DNA of 64,000 bases from Desulfovibrio piger ATCC 29098 (GCF_000156375.1 NZ_DS996359.1:713797-777796); one strand, 5' to 3'; shown: positions 19,223 to 28,261, numbered from the stretch's first letter. The notes: generated from the sequence alone by a model not told the origin. Translations and numbers: made by a program.

Positions 19223-20065
19223 ATGGATGTAGGATCATTTTCTATTTCTGGAAGGACATCAATTGTAAATACCTTTTTGTTGGAAAGTTCATTTAAAAAT
19301 AACTATTTATTTGTAGTGCTGCTTTTGATTAAAGGGGCTTTTTCTATTCAAAATAGAAATTTACAAGTCAATACAGTTCAAGCTAAAGATCTTACTGTTC
19401 TCGGAGTATTAGGTGCAAAAGAAGATGTTCTTAATGACTATATAGGTAGAATAAATGGAATAAAAACTATTTCTGAAGAAATATATAGAAATAATAATTT
19501 TTATAAATTTGTTCTTTTAGAGTTATGCTCATGCTTTATTTATCAGCGCACAAAACAAGGTGGCATGGCTTTTTTGCATGTATATCGAATACTAGAAAAA
19601 ATTGCATATGCTATTCCGTTAATATATGTTCGAAAAACTACTGACTTTGATAAAACATTTGAACAATTAAAATCTTTTTTTAATTCTATGGATAAAAATA
19701 GTGGGGAGTTACTTTTTTTAAAAATAGCATTGAAAAAATTGTTAGATGATCAGGAGAAGGCCTATAAATTCCCCCTCAAGTTAGATAGTTCCGAAAAAAA
19801 ATGGATATCGATTTGTTTGTCTGAGGAGCATAAACAAAATCTGTTAAGTGGTACTAGTATTGAATTGACCATTATTGAATATATTGATTTTGTAGTCAAT
19901 ATTCGGAATCGTTTTTTTCATGCTCTTTCAGGAAAGAATCATTTATCTTTAGATTGTTCCATTAATCCTGAACTTGTTCTGCTTAAATGCTCTCAAGATT
20001 TTGTAAATATATTATGTTTCCTAATTGGAAGATTTTCGGAACCTTCTACTTTACAAGATGAATAG
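19223..20065 (+). CDS. HEPN-domain protein, probable RNase effector
   Basis: 280 aa, mostly alpha-helical. Near the C-terminus the sequence IDFVVNIRNRFFHALSG contains R228-N229-x3-H233, an exact match to the RNxxxH catalytic motif of HEPN ribonucleases that serve as toxins and abortive-infection effectors. The rest (helices at about 20-40, 92-135 and 160-180) has no motif I can name. It starts 1 nt after the ParB/DGQHR-like gene, so the two are co-translated. Both are AT-rich, which points to acquisition by transfer. Inferred role: host-RNA cleavage under control of the partner. Function untested. Confidence 0.78.
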   Translation: MDVGSFSISGRTSIVNTFLLESSFKNNYLFVVLLLIKGAFSIQNRNLQVNTVQAKDLTVLGVLGAKEDVLNDYIGRINGIKTISEEIYRNNNFYKFVLLELCSCFIYQRTKQGGMAFLHVYRILEKIAYAIPLIYVRKTTDFDKTFEQLKSFFNSMDKNSGELLFLKIALKKLLDDQEKAYKFPLKLDSSEKKWISICLSEEHKQNLLSGTSIELTIIEYIDFVVNIRNRFFHALSGKNHLSLDCSINPELVLLKCSQDFVNILCFLIGRFSEPSTLQDE

Positions 20066-20078
20066 CTATATTAATAAA

Positions 20079-20109
20079 TGGCCTAAGACCAGCTTATGGT
20101 CTTAGGCCA
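20079..20109. terminator. Bidirectional terminator closing the AT-rich insert
   Basis: A perfect 12-bp stem, TGGCCTAAGACC and GGTCTTAGGCCA, with a 7-nt loop. It lies 14 nt past the HEPN stop and 17 nt past the stop of the converging YdjM-like gene. Flanks are T/A-rich (TTCTTATAATT to the right, TTTATTAATA on the minus strand). Confidence 0.75.
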
Positions 20110-20125
20110 TTCTTATAATTATGGT

Positions 20126-20626
20126 TTAGAAATGCAGCACGGGCATGCCCAGCTGGCGGACGTGGCGGATGAGCTCCTTCATCTCCGGGCCCAGCAAAAA
20201 GCCCAGCAGGACGAGCATCACGCCCAGAAAGACATATTCGCCCACGCTGCCGGTGGAGCAGACCTTGAACGAGAGCTTGTTCTTGCGGGAGAAGGGATGC
20301 AGGGGGATGCCCGAAGGGGTCAGCATGTCCAGCACCACATGGCTGATGCCGCCCAGGCCGATGCCCAGCAGGGCGGGCTGCCAGTGCGGGGGCACCAGAT
20401 GGCTGCACGCCACCAGCAGGATGGCGACCCACCAGCCGAACCAGTGGGTGGTGCCGCGGTGGATCTGGTTGAAGGTGCGCTGCGGGTTGCGGGAGCGCTT
20501 GGCGATGGCCTGGTCGAGCTTGTCGGGCAGGATGGCGCCGAGACAGGCGGCGACCACGCCTTCCAGCGGCAGGTGCAGGGCCAGGGCGGCGCCGACGCCC
20601 GCCGTCTGGTGGGTGATCCATTTCAT
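20126..20626 (-). CDS. YdjM-like inner membrane metal-dependent hydrolase family protein
   Basis: 166 aa with about four membrane helices. It carries the family pattern of membrane-bound DUF457/YdjM proteins: THQTAG near the start, GAILPDKLDQ, IHRGTTHW and GGISHVVLDMLTPSGIPL, whose His and Asp residues are thought to bind metal. The biochemical role of the family is poorly defined. GGAG precedes ATG 20626. Confidence 0.85.
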   Translation of the reverse strand: MKWITHQTAGVGAALALHLPLEGVVAACLGAILPDKLDQAIAKRSRNPQRTFNQIHRGTTHWFGWWVAILLVACSHLVPPHWQPALLGIGLGGISHVVLDMLTPSGIPLHPFSRKNKLSFKVCSTGSVGEYVFLGVMLVLLGFLLGPEMKELIRHVRQLGMPVLHF

Positions 20627-20883
20627 GGGAGCTCCATAAGACTGGGGATGCCGTCCCGGAAGGCCGGGCGCGGGCTGCGGTCAAAGGGGCGGGCGGAGGC
20701 TTCTCCGCGTGTCCTGTTCCGGTAGCGGCGCATGCTGCCGGGCACGTAGGCAGAGGATGCGGGCTTTGTGGCGGCATCCGCTTTTGCGTGCGGCGGCAGG
20801 CGGCGAAAAAGAGGGGACCACCGGCAGAGCTCCCCGTCGTGCTGCGACAGAAGCGTCCGGCGGCCCCCTCCGTACGGATCGTT

Positions 20884-23154
20884 CTAACCGCAGCGGGAGA
20901 AGCCGCAGGCGGGGCAGATCAGGCAGCCTTCCTGGAAGACCAGGGGCTCGTCACATTCGGGGCAGCGGTGTTCCTCGATGTCGGCCACACCGGAACCCAG
21001 ATGTTCGTCCTTGAGGTAACGGCGTTCCAGCACCCAGGCGATGGCGTCCGGGATGGAGAGCAGCAGGCCCTTGCCGCGGAACACGGGGTGTTCGCCGCCG
21101 ATGCCCTTGATCTGGGCCACGATGTCGCGCACCTCCACGCCGGAGCGCAGAGCCAGGGACACCAGACGGCCGATGGCCTCGGCCTTGGCCGTGATGGAGC
21201 GGCCGGACTTGCCGATGGTGGCGAAGACCTCGAAGGGCTTGCCGTCGATCTCGTTGACGGTCAGGTACATGGCGCCCAGACCGGTCTGGATCTTCTGGGT
21301 GAAGCCCTGCACCACTTCGGGACGCTTGCGCACCACGCCCAGGCGGGGCTTTTCCGCAGGCGCGGGGGCTTCGCCGTCCATCTTCTTCTGGCCTTCGCCG
21401 GTGGCCAGCACCTGCAGGCTCTTGCAGCCGTCACGGTATACGGTGACGCCCTTGCAGCCTTCCTTGTAGGCCAGCCAGTAGATGTCGTGGATGTCCTGTT
21501 CGGTGGCGCTGTGGGGCAGGTTCACGGTCTTGGAAACGGCGTTGTCGGTATGGCGCTGGAAGGCGGCCTGCATGCGCAGGTGCCAGACCGGATCGATGTC
21601 CATGGCCGTGACGAAGACCTTGCGCATGGCGGCGGGCAGGGCATCCAGGGACTGGATGGAGCCTTTTTCCACCACCTGTTCCATGAGCTCGGGCGTGCCC
21701 AGACCGGCTTCCTTGAGGGCGGCCTCGAAATAGGGGTTCACTTCCACCAGGCGCTCGCCGTCCAGGATGTTGCGGGTGAAGCAGAGGGCGAACAGGGGTT
21801 CCACGCCCGAGGAGCAGCCGCCGATGATGGACAGGGTGCCCGTGGGCGCGATGGTGGTGACGGTGGCATTGCGGTAGGGGCCTTCGCCGCGCTGGGGGAA
21901 GACGGATTCCGCATAGGCCGGGAAGGGGCCGCGCTCTTCGGCCAGACGGGCCGAGGCGGCGTGGCCTTCGGCATTGATGAAGCCCATGATGCGTTCGGCC
22001 AGGGCGATGCCCGCCTCGGAATCATAGGGGATGCCCAGCTGGAAGAGCAGGTCGGCAAAGCCCATGACCCCCAGGCCGATCTTGCGGTTGCGGCGCACGG
22101 TCTCGTCGATGCGGTCCAGCGGGAAGCGCGAGGCGTCGATGACGTTGTCCAGGAAGCGCACGGCCAGGTGCACCACCTGCTTCAGGCCGTCCCAGTCGAT
22201 ACCGGCCGCGGCGGGGTCTTCATCACTCGCATGGCCGGGCACGAAGAAGCAGGCCAGATTGATGGAGCCCAGGTTGCAGGCCTCGTAGGGCAGCAGGGGC
22301 TGTTCGCCGCAGGGGTTGGTGGACTCGATCTCGCCCTGGGCGGGCGTGGGGTTGTCGCGGTTGATGCGGTCCAGGAAGACGATGCCGGGGTCGCCCGTCT
22401 GCCAGGCGCGGCAGACCAGCAGGTCGAAGATCTCGCGGGCGCGCAGGCTGCCGGTGACCTTGCCGGTGTGGGGATCGGTCAGCTCGTAGTTCTCGTCGCG
22501 CTCCACGGCCTGCATGAAGGCTTCGGTCAGGCCCACGGAAAGGTTGAAGTTGTTGAATTCCCCTTCCTTCTCCTTGGCCCGGATGAATTCCACGATGTCG
22601 GGATGGTCCACACGCAGGATGCCCATGTTGGCACCGCGCCGGGTACCGCCCTGCTTGATCTGCTCCGTGGCGGTATTGAAGATGCGCAGGAAGGAGACCG
22701 GGCCGGAAGCCACGCCGCCGGTGGAACCCACACGGCTGGCCTTGGGACGCAGGCGGGAGAAGGAGAAGCCCGTGCCGCCGCCGGACTTGTGGATCATGGC
22801 GGCGAACTTGACGGCATCGAAGATCTCTTCGATGGAGTCGCCCACCGGCAGGACGAAGCAGGCGGAGAGCTGGCCCAGCTCGCTGGCGGCGTTCATCAGG
22901 GTGGGGGAGTTGGGCAGGAATCGCCAGCTGGTCATCAGGTCGTAGAACTGGCGGGCCAGGTCTTCGGCGGTGAAGGGGGAACGCTCGTACTTGGCTTCTT
23001 CAGCGGCGATGGCACTGGCCACACGCCAGAAGAGGTCACGGGGCGTCTCGGTGCTGCCATCTGCTTTTTTGTGCAGATAGCGTTTCTGCAGCACCACTTC
23101 CGTGTTGGGCTTGAGCTGCGGCTCGGGCAGATCGTGAGGCATGGGAGGGATCAT
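20884..23154 (-). CDS. nrdJ: Adenosylcobalamin-dependent (class II) ribonucleotide reductase
   Basis: 756 aa. It reduces ribonucleotides using a B12-generated thiyl radical and needs no oxygen. Signatures are FLPNSPTLMNA, LSACFVLPV (active-site cysteine), GGGTGFSFSRLRP, STNPCGEQPLLPYEACNLGSINL (radical-site loop), and ATVTTIAPTGTLSIIGGCSSGVEP. The C-terminus carries a vitamin B12-RNR zinc ribbon with CPEC, CPAC and a terminal CG. The gene begins at ATG 23154; the leader upstream may contain a riboswitch (see 23161-23291). Confidence 0.95.
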   Translation of the reverse strand: MIPPMPHDLPEPQLKPNTEVVLQKRYLHKKADGSTETPRDLFWRVASAIAAEEAKYERSPFTAEDLARQFYDLMTSWRFLPNSPTLMNAASELGQLSACFVLPVGDSIEEIFDAVKFAAMIHKSGGGTGFSFSRLRPKASRVGSTGGVASGPVSFLRIFNTATEQIKQGGTRRGANMGILRVDHPDIVEFIRAKEKEGEFNNFNLSVGLTEAFMQAVERDENYELTDPHTGKVTGSLRAREIFDLLVCRAWQTGDPGIVFLDRINRDNPTPAQGEIESTNPCGEQPLLPYEACNLGSINLACFFVPGHASDEDPAAAGIDWDGLKQVVHLAVRFLDNVIDASRFPLDRIDETVRRNRKIGLGVMGFADLLFQLGIPYDSEAGIALAERIMGFINAEGHAASARLAEERGPFPAYAESVFPQRGEGPYRNATVTTIAPTGTLSIIGGCSSGVEPLFALCFTRNILDGERLVEVNPYFEAALKEAGLGTPELMEQVVEKGSIQSLDALPAAMRKVFVTAMDIDPVWHLRMQAAFQRHTDNAVSKTVNLPHSATEQDIHDIYWLAYKEGCKGVTVYRDGCKSLQVLATGEGQKKMDGEAPAPAEKPRLGVVRKRPEVVQGFTQKIQTGLGAMYLTVNEIDGKPFEVFATIGKSGRSITAKAEAIGRLVSLALRSGVEVRDIVAQIKGIGGEHPVFRGKGLLLSIPDAIAWVLERRYLKDEHLGSGVADIEEHRCPECDEPLVFQEGCLICPACGFSRCG

Positions 23155-23160
23155 GGCAGA

Positions 23161-23291
23161 CCTTTGGGTAAAAAGAAAAGCGGCTGGCCTCCCGCTGGGG
23201 GAAAGTCGGCACGCTGGATCGATCGGTTACGGGTCGGGCGGTCCTGGAACCGCACGGCGAAAGCCCTTTATACGCGTTCCCCGGGGGAAAA
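23161..23291 (-). promoter_or_regulatory. Possible cobalamin riboswitch in the nrdJ leader
   Basis: In minus-strand order the leader contains GGGAACGCGT, then GGACCGCCCGACCCGTAACC, then AGCGGGAGGCCAGCC about 40 nt before the nrdJ start. These resemble the GGGAA core, the C-rich ...CTGTAA segment and the B12 box (consensus AGYCMGGAGACCKGCC, about 10 of 16 positions) in the right order and orientation. The resemblance is partial and the central GCCACTG-like element is not clear. Not folded or scored. Confidence 0.33.
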
Positions 23292-23570
23292 TAAAGGCCC
23301 TCCTCCAGTGGAGAAGAAAAGCCCTCTTTTGTCTTATCCAATAAAATCAGGATGTTTTCGGGATAAATCGGCTGGAGGGACTGCCGGAGGGCCCACAGGG
23401 GGCAAATCCCCGCAGGGCCTTGCCCTGCAAAGGAAAAGGCGGCGAAAGAAAAATTTTTTCGGGCCCGGGAAAAAGATTTTTGTCACAGGGCGCCGGAAAA
23501 GCCGCTCCGGCAGAGCCTGCCGGGGCTGCTCCGCCTGGCCCGTGCCGCTGCCCGCCGCAGGGAAAGAGGC
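23292..23570. other. Gene-free stretch upstream of nrdJ
   Basis: About 280 nt without a supported gene. It contains A/T runs near 23450 (GAAAAATTTTTTC) and GC-rich spacer; it should carry the nrdJ promoter, which I could not place. Confidence 0.4.
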
Positions 23571-23608
23571 AGGAAAAACAAGGGGGAAGGGGTCGGGACC
23601 CCTTCCCC
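23571..23608 (-). terminator. Terminator of the RACo-like/Rsm22 operon
   Basis: A perfect 12-bp stem (GGGGAAGGGGTC / GACCCCTTCCCC, 2-nt loop) about 145 nt past the stop of the Rsm22-type gene. On the minus strand it is followed by CTTGTTTTTCC. Confidence 0.8.
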
Positions 23609-23753
23609 TCAGCTTTCGTTGCGTGGACGTCCGTCAGGCTCCGGACGGCCGGGCACGGCCGTTGCCGGTCAAGACGGGAGGCTTGTACGGCGGCCTACGG
23701 ATATGCGCATGAAGGCGCTTTTGACCGTTGCGGGCACTCCGCAGGCAGGGGGC

Positions 23754-25781
23754 CTAGTCCTCCCCACGGCCACGGCCGCGTCCGGACGCATCGCCCTGGC
23801 GTCTGTCTCCGGAGCGCCGGTCCCCGGGGCGGCGGCCATCGGGCCTGCGGTCGTTCCGGGGGAAGGCGCGGGGATCGTCGCGCCGGTCAGGACGGCCATC
23901 CTCATAGCGTCCGGGACGGCGGTCCTGATGCCGGGCCGGTCTTTCCGGGGCCTCGCGCCGGTCGTCCCGGCGGGGCGGTCGGTCGCTGCCGTTGCGGCGG
24001 TCGCGGAAGGACCCGTCTTGGCCGTCACGTTCGCCGGGGCGTCTGCCGAAGGGCCTGTCCCCGTATCTGTCTTCCTGCCGGTCACGGACGTTCCGGCGCG
24101 GTTCTTCGGGGCTTGCGGAGCGCCCCGGTCCGCGGCTGCCGCCGGAGACGGCGGGCAGGGCCAGCAGCAGGGCGCCGCTTTTGCGGTCCCGGCGGGGCGT
24201 GCCGGGATGTTCGTCCGCCTGGGCCCGGGCCGTGAGCTGCGCCCCCGAGGGCAGGGCCGCGGCATCGGGCACCACGGCCAGACCGGCGGCACAACAGGCA
24301 TAGCGGGCCTGACCGCGCAGACCGGGCACCACGAAGGGCGAGGAGAGCACACGCACGGGCCGGGGCTGGCGCAGCATGTCCACGGCTTCGCGGCTGTTGT
24401 CCGGGGCCTCGTCATCAAAATCGTCCATATCGTCGAACAGGCTCTCCCCGGCGGCCGGGTCGGCACGCAGCAACAGGGGGGCCAGGCTCAGGGCGCTCTT
24501 GGCCAGACCGGCGGCGGAGGACAGCTCCTGCAGCCATTGCGGCGCGCCCTCACAGTCGAAGGTGAAGTGGCACCAGCCGCGTCCGGCATGGGCATGGGCC
24601 AGCGGGCAGGGGGCCCGGTGCGTGCAGGGGGCCAGCGGCATCAGGTCGCGTTCCAGAGCGGCTTCACGCAGGCGGCTGATGGTCTTGCCGCCCAGACGGG
24701 TGCCGGGCTCCACGAAGAGGGCCGCGGGCAGCAGGGCCTCGTCGGCGCTGCCGGTCTCGTCTTCGTTCAGGGGCGCGGGCCAGCACAGGGGCTCCAGCTC
24801 GTCCAGGAGGCTTTCCAGACGGCGCACGCCGCCGGAGCCTTCCTCGTCCTCGTCGTCTTCGCGGTTCATCTGGCGGCTCTCGGCGCTCAGTTCGTTGAGC
24901 ACGTTGGCCGCCGTGAGCAGCCAGGGGCGCAGGTGGCGTTCCTGACGCTCCAGCGTGTCGGCCAGTTTGCGTTCCAGGCGCGGCATGTGCTCCAGCGAGC
25001 CCCGTTCCACACGCACCTGCCAGACGGGCTGGCCCAGGATGTCGCCCCAGGCGGCCATGACGTCACGGCCCAGTTCCATGGGCTGCACGGCATTGTCCAC
25101 GGCCAGCACCTGGATGGGCAGGGCGCGCCATTCGGGACGGGCCAGCCACAGGGCCAGCGGCACGCTCAGGGGGCCGGAACCGCCGTCCAGCAGCAGGGGC
25201 GTCTGGCCTTTTTCCAGCCAGAGGCGGGGATCGGGCAGGGGCAGGGAACGGAACAGGCGCGCCAGACGCAGCACGTTCCAGGGCAGGAAATAGTACAGAT
25301 AGGCACTGGTGCTGGCCGGGGAGCTCCAGTAGGGACGGTAGAGGCCGGAACGCTCACAGGTCAGCAGGCGCGAAAGGGCCTCGATGTCCGCAGGCAGGTT
25401 GCGGTAATGGGCGCTGCGCAGCGGGCGCACCGTGCGCAGGGCCTGCCCCAGGGCGTCCAGTTCCCGCCGGACCACGTCAGGCAGGGCGGGCAGTAGCTCG
25501 GATCCCATCTGCCACGGGGACGGGCGGCCGTCACGGGGCGTGCGGGATTCCCGCTGGCCGGGACGGCTCCAGCCGGAGAACTCTTCCGGGCGCCGCCGCT
25601 CGGCCTGTTCGCCGGTAAAGGAGGAATACTGGCGGCGCGGCGCTTCGGGACGGCGGCGTCCGCGTTCGCGGTCGTTGCGGGACTCTTCATGGAAAGAACG
25701 GCGTTCCGTCGGGCGGGCCGCGGGACGGGGACCGCGAGGGGCCGGAGCTTCACCGTATTTTTTCTGTCGGATATCGGACAT
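23754..25781 (-). CDS. Rsm22-family methyltransferase-like protein with Arg-rich tails
   Basis: 675 aa. The SAM-binding loop LLLDGGSGPLSVPLALW is at 196-212, and the cysteine cluster CTHRAPCPL (386-394) with GWCHF (402-406) is the hallmark of Rsm22-type (mitochondrial small-ribosomal-subunit assembly) methyltransferase-like proteins, thought to bind a metal or Fe-S cluster. Unusual additions are a basic N-terminal 85 residues and a C-terminal tail from about 555 made of Arg, Asp and Gly repeats, likely disordered and RNA-binding. The middle also has an acidic insert (DDEDEEG, 309-315). The ATG follows the stop of the RACo-like gene directly (TGA-ATG), so they are translationally coupled. Confidence 0.82.
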   Translation of the reverse strand: MSDIRQKKYGEAPAPRGPRPAARPTERRSFHEESRNDRERGRRRPEAPRRQYSSFTGEQAERRRPEEFSGWSRPGQRESRTPRDGRPSPWQMGSELLPALPDVVRRELDALGQALRTVRPLRSAHYRNLPADIEALSRLLTCERSGLYRPYWSSPASTSAYLYYFLPWNVLRLARLFRSLPLPDPRLWLEKGQTPLLLDGGSGPLSVPLALWLARPEWRALPIQVLAVDNAVQPMELGRDVMAAWGDILGQPVWQVRVERGSLEHMPRLERKLADTLERQERHLRPWLLTAANVLNELSAESRQMNREDDEDEEGSGGVRRLESLLDELEPLCWPAPLNEDETGSADEALLPAALFVEPGTRLGGKTISRLREAALERDLMPLAPCTHRAPCPLAHAHAGRGWCHFTFDCEGAPQWLQELSSAAGLAKSALSLAPLLLRADPAAGESLFDDMDDFDDEAPDNSREAVDMLRQPRPVRVLSSPFVVPGLRGQARYACCAAGLAVVPDAAALPSGAQLTARAQADEHPGTPRRDRKSGALLLALPAVSGGSRGPGRSASPEEPRRNVRDRQEDRYGDRPFGRRPGERDGQDGSFRDRRNGSDRPPRRDDRREAPERPARHQDRRPGRYEDGRPDRRDDPRAFPRNDRRPDGRRPGDRRSGDRRQGDASGRGRGRGED

Positions 25782-27452
25782 TCAGACTCCAAAGCGCATA
25801 TGGCGCAGGTAATCGGCATGGAAGCCGGGATCTTCGGCAACAGGGACGAGCGTGGCCGTCGCGCACCAGCGCGCCAGCGCGGGCAGGCGCCAGGGCTCGG
25901 CGGCCAGCAGGGCGGCACCATCCAGCGAGCTGTTGCCCACGGCACGCACACGCCGCCCCATGCCGGAAGGCAAAAAGCCCAGCTCTTCCAGACAGGCAGG
26001 CGGGCAATGCTCGCCCAGGGCACCGGCCAGGGCCAGACAGGCCACATCGGACGCGGCCAGGCCGGCGGCCCGCAGCAGGGCCTCCAGTGCCTGGGAGAAG
26101 GCGGCCTTGACCTTGAGCAGTTCCTCCACGTCGGCGGCGGCCAGCCATTGCCCGTACGGCAGGGGCAGGCACAGCCCCGTCCGGGACTGCCGGGGCGGCG
26201 GGGCCACACGCCGGGCCAGCGGTGAGGTGGGCGTGCGGAAATGGCCGTCGGCATCCAGGCAGCCCAGCCGCAGCAACAGGGCCAGCAGGGAAAGATAGCC
26301 CGTGGCGCTGATGCCCTGCACATCGGCTCCGGCGGCCAGAGGGCCGTCCACACTGTGGCAGGACAGGCCCAGGGGCGAGACCTCGAAATGGGTGATGCTC
26401 CCCGGCCCGGCCATGCGGCCGCACTGGGGCCCGATGCCTTCCAGGGCCGGGCCCAGCGGGACGCTGGCGAGCCACAGGCGCCCCTGGGCATCCACGAGGG
26501 CCAGCTCACCGTTGGTGCCCAGGTCGGCCAGCAGCAGCGGACGCGGCAGGCCGTCGGCCAGCAGGCGGAGCAGCCCGGCGCTGATGTCGCCGCCCACGAA
26601 GGGCGCGGGCAGGGGCGGGATCAGCAGCGGCGGCAGTCCTTCCACGGACAGGCCGCAGCCGCCCGCATGGCTGCGCCGGTAGGGCGCGGCGCACAGGCCG
26701 CTGATGTCCCTGTCCAGAAAAATGTCGGTCATGGCCGTATTGGCCGCCAGTACCAGCCGTTCCACGGGGATGTCGGGCAGGGAGGCCGTCTGCTGCCGCA
26801 GCAGGGCGGCCAGATGGTCGCGCACCAGCTGCGCGAGCCGGGCCCGGCCTTCGGGCATGCTGGCCACGGCCAGCCGGGACATGATATCCGCTCCTGCTCC
26901 AGCCTGCGGGTTGAGGTCGTGCCCTTCGGCCGCCACGGACACCGGCAGGGGCGGACGGCAGAGCTGGGAAAGATCGTCAGGGGCCGGTTCTTCCCGGCCG
27001 TCGGGAACGGCCAGCAGGCGCCAGTACAGGGACGTGGTGCCCAGATCCACGGCCAGGGCCAGATGCTCCTGTGCCGGGAGGGAGGGCGCGGCCGTGGTCG
27101 TGACCGTCATTTTTTCCGGGGCGGGCACGTCAAGATGCAGTTCCGGGCCCATGGCGTCAGTTATCTGACGACGGCAGGCCAGACGCCAGCCCCGGGCCAG
27201 CAGGTCAGGGCCCAGGATCTCCTCTTCTTCCGGCAGGGGCTCGGGCGCCACGGACAGGTCATGGAAACGGACCCGGCAGCGGCCGCAACGGCCCAGGCCG
27301 GAACAAAGGGGCACGGGCGCCGCCAGCCCGCCCAGCCAGACGGCCCGGGCCAGATCGTCACCGGGGGCCGCATGGCCGCAGCGCGGGGGCGCGGCCGGGA
27401 TCTCATCCTGCCCGGCGGTCGTGCGGGGCAGCTCATGGACACAAAGTTTCAT
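25782..27452 (-). CDS. RACo-like reductive activator of corrinoid proteins (2Fe-2S + ASKHA)
   Basis: 556 aa. The N-terminus is a [2Fe-2S] ferredoxin domain, C50-x5-C56-x2-C59 and C93. The remainder is an ASKHA ATPase-like fold with LAVDLGTTSLYW (134-145) and LLLADLGTNGELALVD. Characterised relatives (RACo, RamA) use ATP to reduce inactive Co(II) corrinoids in methyltransferases, so a corrinoid partner is expected, but none is encoded in this window. ATG 27452 gives the family-like MKLCVHE start; no strong ribosome-binding site is visible. Confidence 0.85.
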   Translation of the reverse strand: MKLCVHELPRTTAGQDEIPAAPPRCGHAAPGDDLARAVWLGGLAAPVPLCSGLGRCGRCRVRFHDLSVAPEPLPEEEEILGPDLLARGWRLACRRQITDAMGPELHLDVPAPEKMTVTTTAAPSLPAQEHLALAVDLGTTSLYWRLLAVPDGREEPAPDDLSQLCRPPLPVSVAAEGHDLNPQAGAGADIMSRLAVASMPEGRARLAQLVRDHLAALLRQQTASLPDIPVERLVLAANTAMTDIFLDRDISGLCAAPYRRSHAGGCGLSVEGLPPLLIPPLPAPFVGGDISAGLLRLLADGLPRPLLLADLGTNGELALVDAQGRLWLASVPLGPALEGIGPQCGRMAGPGSITHFEVSPLGLSCHSVDGPLAAGADVQGISATGYLSLLALLLRLGCLDADGHFRTPTSPLARRVAPPPRQSRTGLCLPLPYGQWLAAADVEELLKVKAAFSQALEALLRAAGLAASDVACLALAGALGEHCPPACLEELGFLPSGMGRRVRAVGNSSLDGAALLAAEPWRLPALARWCATATLVPVAEDPGFHADYLRHMRFGV

Positions 27453-27556
27453 GCCGCCACACTGCCTCAAGGCGCCGGGCAAGGCAAGCCTCGGAGCCTT
27501 GCCCGTTTGGCCTTGTTCTTGCATTCTTTTTCGCAAACTACGGGAAATCGACAGTC

Positions 27557-28261
27557 ATGAGCAGCATACTTTCACAGGAAGAGATCGCCGCCCTGTTGCA
27601 CGGCCTGCCCGCCGCCGGAGGAAAAGACGTTCCCCCGGCCGAAGCGGCCGCCCCTGCGGACGGAGAAGCACGGCTGGATGCCCTGGCCGCGCGCTGCGCC
27701 CGTCTGTGCGCCGCCAGCATGGAGGAGCAGCGGGGGCGCCTGCTGGAGCTGACGCCGCTGCCCGTGCGCCGCCGTCCTTTCGGCAGCGTGGCGGACGGCA
27801 TACGCGAAGCTTCCTGTTGCTGTGCCGTGGACCTGGAAGGGCTGGAAGAGCCCGCGCTGCTCGTGCTGGACAGGGCTTTCGTGTTCAGCCTGCTGGAAGA
27901 GTTCTTCGGCGCAGGGGGCTTCGAACGCCCGGGCCGGCGCCCCCTGACAGCGCTGGAGACCATGCTGGCCCGCAAGTTCGCGGACCGCTTTCTGGCCGCC
28001 TTCGACCTGGCCGGAAAGCCTTCGTCCTGGCATCCCCGCTGCGGCCACAGCCTGTCCCTGCCGCGTCTGGCCGTGCTGGTTCCCGATGAGCAGCCGGTCT
28101 GGCATCTGGCCTTCCGCAGCCTGCTGGGCGGACGTCCCGGGGCCCTGCACCTGTGCCTGCCCGAGGATTTCAGCACCCACCTGGCCGTACGCTCGGCCCT
28201 GCCCGGTCCCGGCCGGAAAAAAAATATCCCGGACGCGGCAGACGCATCCGGGATCGTATAG
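27557..28261 (+). CDS. FliM-like flagellar switch protein lacking the C-terminal SpoA domain
   Basis: 234 aa against about 330 for FliM. Residues 4-14 (ILSQEEIAALL) match the CheY-binding peptide of FliM (LSQxEIDALL). The middle (about 60-205) follows the FliM/CheC-like domain, with LLVLDRAFVFSLLEEFFGAGGF and LTALETMLARKFADRFLAAF. The SpoA/C-ring domain is absent: the protein ends after a short basic stretch. No other flagellar gene is in the window, so it may be a relic, a degenerate paralogue or a part of a non-flagellar switch. No strong ribosome-binding site precedes ATG 27557. Confidence 0.72.
   Translation: MSSILSQEEIAALLHGLPAAGGKDVPPAEAAAPADGEARLDALAARCARLCAASMEEQRGRLLELTPLPVRRRPFGSVADGIREASCCCAVDLEGLEEPALLVLDRAFVFSLLEEFFGAGGFERPGRRPLTALETMLARKFADRFLAAFDLAGKPSSWHPRCGHSLSLPRLAVLVPDEQPVWHLAFRSLLGGRPGALHLCLPEDFSTHLAVRSALPGPGRKKNIPDAADASGIV

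Noticed and set aside
18176-20109. Prophage or IS element origin of the AT-rich block
   Set aside because: No integrase, transposase, terminal inverted repeat or flanking direct repeat was found, only the two genes and a terminator.
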